Of a DNA stretch of 64,000 nt, positions 44,513 through 52,778 are shown in pieces; position 1 is the stretch's first letter; each line of letters begins with the position of its first letter. Under the pieces are notes generated by a model. The model saw only the letters and a program-made list of their open reading frames with translations. It did not search any database and was not told the DNA's origin. This stretch comes from Paraburkholderia fungorum (GTDB lineage Bacteria > Pseudomonadota > Gammaproteobacteria > Burkholderiales > Burkholderiaceae): assembly GCF_003610895.1 (NCBI RefSeq), contig NZ_MCAS01000014.1, forward strand, positions 1 through 64,000, read 5' to 3'. The position numbers and the translations under genes were made by a program.

Positions 44513-45862
44513 TTACGCCGCGCGCGATTGGCTCAGCGTGAAGGCGAGCAGGTCGCCGTCGGTGGGTTCGCCCCAGGTTTTGCGAGCCAGCCAATCGAAG
44601 AACGCCGTTTCGACAATCTTCGAGTCCAGCCCGCGCCGGCGCCAGTCGTCCCGCATATGGGTGCCGAGATCCGGCAACTCGTCCTCTTCGAACGACTTGC
44701 GTGCGAGCTCCCGCTCGGACTCACCTTGCTCTTCGTAAAGCCCCCGCGCTTCCTTGCGGCGAACCGCCGAGTACTCGCCAAGCAGACGCGCCTTCAGATC
44801 GTCTGCCGGCGCGGCCACCGCGGCTTTGCCACCGCTTCCGGACGGCAGCGCCTCAACCGGCGGCGCATAGCCCTTCTTCAACGCATCCTTGAACAGAGCC
44901 GGTGCACTGCGCACCGCAGGTAAGGACGTGCTGCGCATGCGTTGCTCGGTCATCTGAAGAGCCGCGCGAATGCGGTTTTCTTCGCTATCGGCATACAGCG
45001 TTTGTGCTTCCTTCAGCGGAATGCCGATCTTCACCATCCGGTCGACCAGGGTGCTGTCGAACACATTCGGGTGTTCGTCGAGTGCAAGCATGGGCTGCTT
45101 GCGCTCGGTCACGCGGAACTGGATCTCGGCGACCCGCCGCCCTTCCCGATGCTCGATCAACTCGACAAAGATATTGGTGACTGCATTCACTTCGGCAATG
45201 GCCGGGCGCAGGTAATCGCGCTTGAAGTATTTGTACTCGCGCTTCGCCTCGTCGCCCGCTTCGGTGTCGGGGGTGCCGGAGAGGATAGGGCGCCACCATT
45301 CCCATGACTCGCGCATCGTGAGATGGCTCGGGTTAGTCAGGTAGCGAACGCAAATCTCGTAAAGTGCGAGACCCGCGCTGCTGCGCAACTGGCTCTGGAA
45401 CTGCAGACTCAGCCGCGCATACTGAACCGGATCGAGCAGCTTCTTCTTGATCTTTGGCGCGAACGAGAACTCTACCCAGACGCGGCGAGTGGTGGGATCT
45501 TCGAGAATTTCCGCGTCGGCAATCAGCGTGGAGATACCCCATTTCCGGCCCGGCTTCTGGCTGGATGTACCGGTACTCCATTCGACCTGCACCGACACCA
45601 TACGCCGCAGGTGCTCTTTCACGAGCGCCGTGTCATTCGAATCGAACGCGGAATTGGCAACGATGTCGGAGAGCAAGGCCCGATAAGTGTCGCCGGACTC
45701 GTCAGCTTGCTGAGCGACGGCAAGGAGAACGTTGAACAGCTTGCGGGTGAGGAGCGTGATCTTGCCGCTCTTGGGCTGGATAGCGATCGCCTCGACGGCC
45801 TTGCGCAATTCGGCCGAGCTCGGGCTGACTACATCTGTCTTCTTCGCGCGCTTCGTGGCCAT
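44513..45862 (-). CDS. repA: Replication initiator protein, Rep_3 superfamily type
   Basis: The 449-residue product has the tandem winged-helix layout of plasmid-type initiators: WH1 about residues 30-170 (IQPKSGKITLLTRKLFNVLL, YRALLSDIV) and WH2 about 180-270 (LYEICVRYLTN, YKYFKRDYLRPAIAEVN). A long C-terminal extension of about 170 residues (MVKIGIPLKEAQTLY, WEEP-like end) is unlike small plasmid Reps and fits chromid initiators. It should bind the iterons upstream of its gene. The start at 45862 (MATKRAKKTD) is preferred; an ATG at 45895 is possible. Neither has a good ribosome binding site, which may keep its level low. Confidence 0.88.
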   Translation of the reverse strand: MATKRAKKTDVVSPSSAELRKAVEAIAIQPKSGKITLLTRKLFNVLLAVAQQADESGDTYRALLSDIVANSAFDSNDTALVKEHLRRMVSVQVEWSTGTSSQKPGRKWGISTLIADAEILEDPTTRRVWVEFSFAPKIKKKLLDPVQYARLSLQFQSQLRSSAGLALYEICVRYLTNPSHLTMRESWEWWRPILSGTPDTEAGDEAKREYKYFKRDYLRPAIAEVNAVTNIFVELIEHREGRRVAEIQFRVTERKQPMLALDEHPNVFDSTLVDRMVKIGIPLKEAQTLYADSEENRIRAALQMTEQRMRSTSLPAVRSAPALFKDALKKGYAPPVEALPSGSGGKAAVAAPADDLKARLLGEYSAVRRKEARGLYEEQGESERELARKSFEEDELPDLGTHMRDDWRRRGLDSKIVETAFFDWLARKTWGEPTDGDLLAFTLSQSRAA

Positions 45863-45980
45863 GCGTCTGGTCGGGGAGGGATTTGGCGAGAGCATACCGG
45901 CTGTGGTGATAGGCGTCTATAGCATGGGTCTCACCGTTCCCGGTGAAGTGAGCTTACGAGGCGTGACTCACCTCGAGCAA

Positions 45981-47443
45981 CTCCCGAAAACCCTCACCTC
46001 ACGCGTTTCACACCAGGTTCAGGGCATCCTTACAGGCCGCGGCCTCCCGAAATGTCGACCGATTTCGGCCTCCGGCGAATGGCAGCTATCCGATCCCGAA
46101 TCTTCTCACCTCAAAAAAATTCTCTTGAATTTTGGCGAGGCGCACGTAACGAATAGCGCGCACTTGCACCGAGCTGATGGCGCGAAAGCGCTTCGGCCTA
46201 TTTCAGCGGAGAGGGAAGGGGTAGGCGCCCGGCAAGGCCATCGGGCCTCCTATCCACGTGTGCACCGCAGCGAAGCTCGTCGGCCCCGGCATCCCTCGCT
46301 TGTGATCCTGTGGCCTTCGTCGTGCGGAGAGACATACCGCAACCACTACACGTCCGTTTGGGTAAACGGATGCCGTGCTCGCAAGCAGATAAACAGACAA
46401 ACAGCGCGCGGCAACGCAGGCGATATATCCAACGCGGGACAAATGCCCCCGAAAAAGCTCACCTTAGCCCAAGCTGAGCGCTTGGAATGACGAGGCCTTC
46501 AGACCTGGAGGTCCTAAAAAGCACCGATAAATACTCCCGAAAAGTCTCACCAATGAGCTGGAAAGAGGTTTTCCGAGTCCTGAAAACGGCCCCCCGAAAA
46601 ACCTCACCTTTGCGCAGCGCACAAAAAATAACCAATGATTTCATTGGGTTAGCCAATCACTTCTAGCCAGCTCCCGCACACATGCTCCCGTATTTCCTCA
46701 CCTTTAGCAGCTTTTCATCGAAATCCGGCGTTTCCGATTGCAGCCAAAGGAGCCCCGAAAAGCCTCACCTTAAGAATTGAGCAGCCTCAAAATCCAAACG
46801 ACTCCAACAGCGTCTGTAGGGCTTTTCCGACCCATTACGACGATTTCGATCCTGTATTTCCTCACCTTAGCGATCGCGAGCGCCCCAAAAGGCTCCTGAA
46901 AAACCTCACCTTTAGCCAAAAACAGGCTATCCGATGACCCAGCATTCGTACTGATCCTCATCTCCCGAATTCGCTCACCTTTCCTGAAGCGTGGTTGAGA
47001 ACCCGTCGACGCAGATGCGTTGGATTTCGGCCCAAATCCGATCCGGCTCCCGAAAACGCTCACCTTAAGCTTCGAAATGCACAAAATTGAGGCAAAAATG
47101 ACACCCCAACCCCGGAAAGCCTCACCTTCAGTTCGCGTTTTCTCCCGTCTCGACTCACCAATGGGGTTTACGAGGCCCAAATAAGGTCAAAAAACGGGAT
47201 CCAAGGTGGTCCCGAAAGTGCTCACCTTTACGATTGCCGCCCTCAGCATCAACTTTTGAGCGCTGCCGGGCGATCCCGGACGACCAGGTCCCGCAAAATC
47301 TCACCTTTAGCCAAACTGCACTTTGGGGCAGGCTCCTGAACCCGCTCACGTTCTGTCCCGGACCCACTCACCGAGGTCCCCGAACCTCATCACTCAATGC
47401 TCCCGCAAGACCTCACCACCTCTCCCGCAAAGCTTCACCTTAC
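45981..47443. repeat. Rep-proximal iteron array, about 19 copies
   Basis: Direct repeats on the plus strand follow CTCCCGAAAANNCTCACCTT with a variable middle; some copies have CCTG for CCCG. The CTCACC (or one-mismatch) half starts at 45993, 46105, 46458, 46546, 46603, 46697, 46764, 46861, 46905, 46974, 47059, 47121, 47154, 47221, 47300, 47345, 47367, 47412 and 47434. Many distances are near multiples of 11 or 22 bases (22, 22, 33, 44, 45, 45, 67, 67, 88), which would keep sites on one helix face. They are probably initiator-binding sites. Confidence 0.85.
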
Positions 47444-47762
47444 CGGGCTGAAACTCCCGCCAGGTAAGGGTTTGCCATGGCGTTAACGTTTTTAACATGG
47501 GTTCAAAGGTGTTTACTTTTATTACTCTCTAGAATTCCCCCCGCGTGTCCTTCGGACAAAACCTCTCCACCACCCCGCTCTCATCATTCGCCCGTGAAAC
47601 AGTGCGCGATCAGAAAGAAACTACTGAAAGCGCTTTATTTACAAAGGCTTATTGGCTAGTCTTCGTTTTGTTTCACGGAAAAACCAGGCTTGCCCCGATC
47701 TAGCCACCTTCCAGCGGCTCAGAAACACGCTAATTGCCCGACTAACACCCTCCATCAATAAA

Positions 47763-47782
47763 TACGTAGCAAACGATACGTA
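47763..47782. promoter_or_regulatory. Candidate operator of the KfrA-like gene
   Basis: Two palindromic TACGTA hexamers (47763-47768 and 47777-47782), 14 bases apart, lie 43-62 bases before the KfrA-like start. KfrA proteins commonly repress their own promoter, so this is a plausible binding site. Confidence 0.4.
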
Positions 47783-47824
47783 AATTGTTATGATTCATCC
47801 AATTCGTGCGATATCGAGGTGTAC

Positions 47825-49030
47825 ATGAATCTGGACCAGGAGCGGCAAGCGATCCGCCACGAGCTTGAGTCGTTGAGAGCAAGTGGGGCGCGACGTCAAG
47901 AACTGTCGCTGCATGCTTGCAAGCGACTCTTTTTCGATTTGGGCATTCGCCCGTCTATGGCTGCCGTTCGTGACCTGACCCAAACAGGCAGTGCAAGCGA
48001 CATTCCGAAGGACATCGATCACTTTTGGGAACGCATCAGAACGGTGTCGCGCGTGAAAGTCGGTGCCGGCGCCATTCCGAAAGCATTGGAAGAGCGTGCC
48101 GGAGAATTGTTGGGGGCGCTCTTTGAAGAAGCCGTCGTCCAGGCGCGTGCGACCATGGAGAGCGAACGCGAAGAAATTCGGGCCCAACTCACCGCCGCGG
48201 ACCAACTTGCGCGAGAAGCCGAAATTCGCCGCGACGTGTCGGAAGAGGCCATCAAACGCAGCGAGTTGAGAGCGGAAGTCGCGTGGGAACGGGTTCGCGC
48301 GCTGGAGACTGAGCTATCCAGCAGCGCAACACACGGGGCCGCTCACCAGGAAGGCTTGCTGGCAACAGTGCGCCGGCTCGACAGCGAGAACGAAACGCTG
48401 CGTCAACGCCTCGAAACCGAACAGGCGACCAACGCGACGCTTCGCGACCGAATTGATGCACTGCATGTCGAATTGCGCCAAAGCACCGAACACTATGCGC
48501 AGCAGATCAAAGACGCAGTCGCGGAAGCCGAACGGCGTGTGAAGCCAATGCTCGTCGAACTGGATTCGTTGCGCAGCATGGCGGCCACCTATCAATCGGG
48601 GGTACGTGACGCGAGCCGCAAGGAGTTCGAGTTTATCCAGCAGATCGCCGCAGCCAAGGCACGCAGCGACCGGCTCGACGCGCAACTGCGCGAGCAATCG
48701 GACGAAGTGGACGCGTTGACAAAGGAAATCGCCGTGTTGCGCGGCCAGCAAGGTATCGACCCGGCGATCGCGGGCCTGCTGTGTTCGTTGGTCGAAGCGG
48801 GCCGCCTCACGAGCACCGAGTTGTCCGTGATCGGCACCGCAGCAGACGGTCATGTCACTCTGCCGCTGCGCTGCCCGAAATGTGACGAAGGTGAGCCTGA
48901 GCTATCCCAAGTGGATCACCGCTTCGAACTACAGTGCCCCGAGTGCGATCACTCGTCAGGACTCGGCGAATCAAGGCTGGAGGCGGTTAGCCGGTTTCTG
49001 TCGAATGGCTCGATTGCGGCGTCGGCATGA
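47825..49030 (+). CDS. KfrA-like coiled-coil DNA-binding protein with C-terminal zinc ribbon
   Basis: The 401-residue product has an N-terminal helix-turn-helix domain of the plasmid KfrA type (about 15-75, GARRQELSLHACKRLFFDLGI, RPSMAAVRDL). A very long coiled coil (about 90-310) follows, with alternating Glu/Arg/Gln/Leu heptads. A C-terminal zinc ribbon has paired cysteines (LRCPKCDEGE and LQCPECDHSS). KfrA proteins help stable inheritance of plasmids and bind DNA near replication genes. The zinc ribbon is not a standard KfrA feature I know. GAGG before the ATG at 47825 sets the start; GTG at 47819 is less likely. Confidence 0.8.
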   Translation: MNLDQERQAIRHELESLRASGARRQELSLHACKRLFFDLGIRPSMAAVRDLTQTGSASDIPKDIDHFWERIRTVSRVKVGAGAIPKALEERAGELLGALFEEAVVQARATMESEREEIRAQLTAADQLAREAEIRRDVSEEAIKRSELRAEVAWERVRALETELSSSATHGAAHQEGLLATVRRLDSENETLRQRLETEQATNATLRDRIDALHVELRQSTEHYAQQIKDAVAEAERRVKPMLVELDSLRSMAATYQSGVRDASRKEFEFIQQIAAAKARSDRLDAQLREQSDEVDALTKEIAVLRGQQGIDPAIAGLLCSLVEAGRLTSTELSVIGTAADGHVTLPLRCPKCDEGEPELSQVDHRFELQCPECDHSSGLGESRLEAVSRFLSNGSIAASA

Positions 49031-49064
49031 CGGCCCGGCGTGGCCGTCATAGCGGCTAAATCGT

Positions 49065-49110
49065 CAAAGGTGAGGAAATTCGGGACCCCAAGGGTGAGTA
49101 TTTTCAGGGC
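49065..49110. repeat. Two inverted-orientation iterons between convergent genes
   Basis: AAAGGTGAGGAAATTCGGGA (49066-49085) and AAGGGTGAGTATTTTCAGGG (49090-49109) are rep-type iterons in the opposite orientation to the main array. They fill the 88-base gap between the stops of the KfrA-like gene and the recombinase gene. Confidence 0.8.
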
Positions 49111-49118
49111 TCGCCCGA

Positions 49119-50186
49119 TCACCCTTTTCTCGTCAAACGCCCGTCGTGCCTAGGCGTCGGCAATGGTGGAGCGGCTGGATCCGGTGCATCGGCGATCGGC
49201 GAATCCTGCTGATCCATCCACTTTTGCCACGCTCGATACAAACGGTTGGAAGACACCGCCTGCACAAATCCCAACCATTGCCCAACCAGTTCCGCCTCAA
49301 CCCCGCTCTCGAACAGGTCTGCAGCAAAGGTGTTGCGCAAGGTTTGCGGACTCGCGCGTGAAACTCGCGACGCCGCAACGCCCGCCGCGTCGATCAATGC
49401 GTCGACTGCGCGGAGCATGGTTGCCTTGTGCATTGGCCGCCCGGAAGGTGAAGCGGGAAAAACGAGATTGCCGGCCAGTTCGGACAGGCGCCGTTCGGCG
49501 AGCCATGCATCGAGAATCGCGGCCGCAAAAGGCGCGAGTCGCGTACGCCGCGTTAGCATCGGATTCGCGGATTCGATCGTGACCCAGGGGGATCCCACAT
49601 TCACGCAACTAACCGTAAGAACGGCGGCCTCCCCTGTCTTTAGCCCACCACCAAGAAACACTGCAATCAACGCACGATCGCGTCGCTCTCTCCAGCGTTG
49701 CGCTGCGGACAAGGCTGGCAAAGGCGAAAACAGTTGTGCAATGAGCGCGGCCCGTTCGGCATGGTTGAGAAAACCGGTTGGCTCGTTATCGCGTGCATTT
49801 CGCCATGCCGCGTCCCCATCCTGAGCAATGAAACGTGCCGGATTGGTGGACGCGGATTCAATCTCGCGCACGTGGTCCAACACCCTTTCAATGAGCCGCA
49901 AATACCTGACGCGTTGCGGTTTTCTGATCGCAAGGCCGCCCACGAACTCAGCGATGGTTTGGGTATCGACCGTGACCAGACTCTTTCGGCGAACGGCAAG
50001 CCAGTCGAGGAAAAGCCCCCACTGCGCTTGATAGACTTCCGCGGAGGAACGTCGGAAATGCTGCTTGGCAAGCCATGCGTCGAAAGCAATTTGAGGATCG
50101 CGGCGCCAGTCTTCGCGTTCCCGATCGAAAAGATCGGTTGACGGCGCAGGGCGAGGGACCGGGTCGGACAGATTGGGAGGTGACAT
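49119..50186 (-). CDS. Tyrosine recombinase-fold protein with degenerate catalytic set
   Basis: The 355-residue product has an N-terminal SAM-like core-binding domain (about 30-125) and a C-terminal tyrosine-recombinase domain (about 145-320). Compared with XerD, the first arginine is lysine (GLKTGEAAVL), the first histidine is glutamine (SPQTLRNTFA), and the LGH histidine is phenylalanine (WLGFVQ). The second arginine (TLRN) and tyrosine (RLYRAW) remain. It may still cut slowly, or act only as a DNA-binding protein at the replicon core. It is convergent with the KfrA-like gene across two iterons. No attachment sites or other phage genes are seen. Confidence 0.8.
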   Translation of the reverse strand: MSPPNLSDPVPRPAPSTDLFDREREDWRRDPQIAFDAWLAKQHFRRSSAEVYQAQWGLFLDWLAVRRKSLVTVDTQTIAEFVGGLAIRKPQRVRYLRLIERVLDHVREIESASTNPARFIAQDGDAAWRNARDNEPTGFLNHAERAALIAQLFSPLPALSAAQRWRERRDRALIAVFLGGGLKTGEAAVLTVSCVNVGSPWVTIESANPMLTRRTRLAPFAAAILDAWLAERRLSELAGNLVFPASPSGRPMHKATMLRAVDALIDAAGVAASRVSRASPQTLRNTFAADLFESGVEAELVGQWLGFVQAVSSNRLYRAWQKWMDQQDSPIADAPDPAAPPLPTPRHDGRLTRKG

Positions 50187-50250
50187 GCGCTAGCTTTCCG
50201 TTAGTTGCGCATATTGTAGGTGGCAACCGGTGAAAGTACAGCGCCTGAGA

Positions 50251-50649
50251 TCAGTCGCCCCAGGCCCGCGCGTGTTTTAGCGGCGCGTCTTTGGAGGCGG
50301 GTTGCGCGGCGCGGCGTGCCGCCTCTTCATAGGCCGAGACGGCAAATGCAAACACCGCAGGCAACGCGGTGGACGTGCCGAAGTCCACGGCTTCGTCCGT
50401 TTCCGGATACGGCAGCTCCGACGGCCGCTGGAACAGGCCGAGCATGATGGCGTCGTGACGGCTGGCAAACCCGAGATCCGCCAGCGCTTCGGCTTCGATT
50501 GCATGGAGCAGGCGCCACGAGAGCGGCACCTGCTGAACGATGTAGCGTGCAGCGATGTTGCGTACGATGTGTTCAAGATCGCGCGCCGCGGTTTGATAGC
50601 GCAGCGCGGCCAGAGCATGCTCGGTTTGGTCGGTCGTCAGGTCGTTCAT
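50251..50649 (-). CDS. Unknown small protein under a LexA box
   Basis: The 132-residue product is mostly helical (LAALRYQTAARDLEHIVRNIAARY, SWRLLHAIEAEALADLGF) and ends in an Ala-rich helix. No signal peptide, membrane segment or known catalytic motif is visible, and I do not recognise a family. A perfect CTGT-N8-ACAG lies 26 bases before the start ATG, so SOS control is likely. An in-frame ATG at 50739 would place the LexA box inside the gene and is rejected. It sits between the recombinase-like gene and the kbl-tdh regulator. Confidence 0.7.
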   Translation of the reverse strand: MNDLTTDQTEHALAALRYQTAARDLEHIVRNIAARYIVQQVPLSWRLLHAIEAEALADLGFASRHDAIMLGLFQRPSELPYPETDEAVDFGTSTALPAVFAFAVSAYEEAARRAAQPASKDAPLKHARAWGD

Positions 50650-50674
50650 TATCGGCTCCAGTCGATACCCTGTA

Positions 50675-50690
50675 CTGTACAAATATACAG
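50675..50690. promoter_or_regulatory. LexA operator (SOS box)
   Basis: CTGTACAAATATACAG is a perfect CTGT-N8-ACAG match with an A/T-rich centre, as in LexA boxes of beta- and gammaproteobacteria. It overlaps the probable promoter of the gene ending at 50251. Confidence 0.75.
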
Positions 50691-50754
50691 TGTCTCGTGC
50701 AACCTTGGCCGAACGGACAATTCCGCCAAAAGCCCGCAACGGTGCGCCTGCCTG

Positions 50755-51381
50755 TCAGCCGTGAATCACCACTAGCAGGGCTTTCGCCTCGCCCTTGCCG
50801 GCGTTGCGGATCGCGTGCGGCTCGTCGGCGACGTAACGCGCGGTGTCCGCAGCCTTGAGCCGTTTCGTCGTGCTCGCCGCCTCGATCTCGATCGATCCCT
50901 GCAGCACCGTCAGATGCTCACGCGTGCCGGGCTCGTGCGCGTTCGACACCAGCGCCCCGCCCGCTTGCAGCGTCAGTTCATACCACTCGAACTTGCCGGC
51001 CAACTCGATCGGCCCCCAAACACGTAACTGATACTTGGCCTCGTGCCCGCTCAACGTCGGGATGTCGTGCGGACCGGAGACGGCGATCGCCTCCGGCGGT
51101 TTTTGCGGCGCGAACAGTGAATCGAGGCTGACGCCGAGCGCGTTGGTCAGGCGCCACGCGACCGCGATCGTCGGATTGGCCTTGTCGCGCTCGATCTCCG
51201 AGAGCATCGATTTCGATACGCCGGCCGCGCGCGACAGGTCGTCGAGCGTCATGCGCCGTTCGGCGCGCAGACGCTGAATCTGCTCGCCCACACGAGGCGG
51301 CGCCGCGATCGCCGCTACCGTGCCCGCGCCGGAAGAAGGTGCCGTGTTGGCTGCTGCACGGCGGTTTCCCGAACTTGCCAT
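50755..51381 (-). CDS. XRE-cupin transcriptional regulator
   Basis: The 208-residue product has an Ala/Ser-rich tail (1-28), an N-terminal helix-turn-helix (about 29-90, MTLDDLSRAAGVSKSMLSEIERDKANPTIAVAWRL region) and a C-terminal cupin (about 125-205, HEPGTREHLTVLQGSIEIE, with ligand-pocket His/Glu). Such regulators bind small molecules in the cupin. It is divergent from kbl-tdh across about 185 bases, so it probably controls threonine degradation. Confidence 0.9.
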   Translation of the reverse strand: MASSGNRRAAANTAPSSGAGTVAAIAAPPRVGEQIQRLRAERRMTLDDLSRAAGVSKSMLSEIERDKANPTIAVAWRLTNALGVSLDSLFAPQKPPEAIAVSGPHDIPTLSGHEAKYQLRVWGPIELAGKFEWYELTLQAGGALVSNAHEPGTREHLTVLQGSIEIEAASTTKRLKAADTARYVADEPHAIRNAGKGEAKALLVVIHG

Positions 51382-51565
51382 TTACTGACCTATCGTTTAG
51401 AGTTGTTCGACATACCGGATTTTAGTTCGGAAAAACGAAAATATCCGATAAAACTGACGACCGACTATAACAGCCCGCCTCGACGTCGAATATGCCGCAG
51501 ATGCCAGCAGACGTCAGCAGATGCCGGACGTGTCGGAGCGCACCACCCTTTCAGGAGTCTGGTTC
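51382..51565. promoter_or_regulatory. Divergent promoter and operator region for the XRE regulator and kbl
   Basis: This A/T-richer interval holds overlapping inverted motifs around ACCGGATTTTAGTTCGG (51414-51431) and CGGAAAAACGAAAATATCCG (about 51430-51450). They are plausible binding sites for the XRE-cupin regulator. Confidence 0.4.
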
Positions 51566-52765
51566 ATGCGTGACCTTTACCTCGCTCATCTGCGCGGCAC
51601 TCTCGAGCAGATCCGCGCTGACGGTTTTTACAAGAACGAGCGCGTGATCGCCAGCCCGCAGTCGGCTGACGTGCGTCTCGCCAACGGCACGGAAGTGCTG
51701 AATTTCTGCGCGAACAACTATCTCGGCCTCGCCAACGACGCGCGGCTGATCGAGGCCGCCAAGCTCGGTCTGGATAACGACGGCTTTGGCATGGCGTCGG
51801 TGCGTTTCATTTGCGGCACGCAAACCGTGCACAAAGACCTCGAAAAAGCGCTGGCCGCATTCCTGCAAACCGACGACTGCATTCTTTACTCCAGTTGTTT
51901 CGATGCGAACGGCGGTCTGTTCGAAACCTTGCTCGACGAAAACGACGCGATCATCAGCGACGAGCTGAACCACGCGAGCATCATCGACGGGGTGCGGCTT
52001 TCAAAGGCGAAGCGCTTTCGCTACAAGAACAACGACCTCACCGATCTCGAAGCCAGGCTGAAAGAAGCCGATGCCGCGGGCGCGCGCTTCAAGCTGATCG
52101 CTACCGACGGCGTGTTTTCGATGGACGGCATCATCGCCGACCTCGCCGGCATCTGCGATCTGGCTGACCGCTACGGCGCGCTGGTCATGGTCGACGATTC
52201 GCACGCGGTCGGTTTCGTCGGCGAACATGGGCGCGGCACGCCGGAGCATTGCGGTGTGCTCTCGCGCGTCGACATCATCACCGGCACGCTGGGCAAAGCG
52301 CTGGGCGGCGCATCAGGCGGCTATGTCGCCGCGCGCCAGGAAGTTGTCGATCTGCTTCGCCAACGTTCGCGCCCCTATCTGTTTTCGAACACGCTGACGC
52401 CGAGCATTGCGGCCGCTTCGCTGAAAGTACTCGAATTGCTCGCTAGCGACGAAGGCGCGCAACTGCGCGCGCGCGTGCGCGAAAACGGTGCACATTTCCG
52501 CCGCGCAATGAGCGCACTCGGCTTCACGCTCGTGCCTGGCGAGCATCCGATCATTCCGGTCATGCTGGGCGACGCGCAACTCGCGTCGAATATGGCCGAC
52601 GCGTTGCTGAAGGAAGGCGTGTACGTGATCGGCTTCTCGTTCCCCGTGGTGCCCAAGGGCCGTGCGCGAATCCGCACGCAAATGAGCGCCGCGCATACGC
52701 CGCAACAAATCGATCGGGCTGTCGAAGCGTTCGCACGCGTCGGCCGTCAACTCGGCGTCATCTGA
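51566..52765 (+). CDS. kbl: 2-amino-3-ketobutyrate CoA ligase (glycine C-acetyltransferase)
   Basis: The 399-residue product is a PLP enzyme of the alpha-oxoamine synthase family, with the PLP lysine in GTLGKALGGASGG (K244) and substrate-site motifs NNYLGLAND, VDDSHAVGFVGE. It cleaves 2-amino-3-ketobutyrate with CoA to glycine and acetyl-CoA. Length equals E. coli Kbl. CAGGAGTC precedes the ATG. tdh follows after 13 bases, forming the threonine-to-glycine operon. Confidence 0.96.
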   Translation: MRDLYLAHLRGTLEQIRADGFYKNERVIASPQSADVRLANGTEVLNFCANNYLGLANDARLIEAAKLGLDNDGFGMASVRFICGTQTVHKDLEKALAAFLQTDDCILYSSCFDANGGLFETLLDENDAIISDELNHASIIDGVRLSKAKRFRYKNNDLTDLEARLKEADAAGARFKLIATDGVFSMDGIIADLAGICDLADRYGALVMVDDSHAVGFVGEHGRGTPEHCGVLSRVDIITGTLGKALGGASGGYVAARQEVVDLLRQRSRPYLFSNTLTPSIAAASLKVLELLASDEGAQLRARVRENGAHFRRAMSALGFTLVPGEHPIIPVMLGDAQLASNMADALLKEGVYVIGFSFPVVPKGRARIRTQMSAAHTPQQIDRAVEAFARVGRQLGVI

Positions 52766-52778
52766 AGCGGAGGCGCAC

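Larger units (their letters stand above)
45896..47824. other. Putative replication origin of the second chromosome
   Basis: These 1.9 kb between divergent rep and the KfrA-like gene hold about 19 direct iterons (45981-47443), an A/T-richer flank (about 47480-47815) suited to strand opening, and a 7-bp perfect hairpin TCCGTTT-gggt-AAACGGA (46353-46370) in an iteron-free interval. I found no canonical DnaA box here; TTATTTACA at 47635 has one mismatch. No gene is supported. Confidence 0.75.

Noticed and set aside
46203..46442. 79-codon minus-strand frame inside the origin region
   Set aside because: No ribosome binding site, odd composition, and it lies within an iteron-bearing non-coding interval.
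45981..47443. CRISPR-like array
   Set aside because: Repeats are only about 20 bp with variable centres, spacing ranges from 22 to 353 bases, and no cas genes are near. Iterons beside rep explain it better.
47635..47643. DnaA box in the iteron region (TTATTTACA)
   Set aside because: It has a mismatch at a position conserved in TTATNCACA and stands alone, so I do not count it as a box.
47590..47685. Halves of the chromosomal parS (CGTGAAACA and TGTTTCACG) near the KfrA-like gene
   Set aside because: They are separate half matches about 80 bases apart; no intact TGTTTCACGTGAAACA is present.
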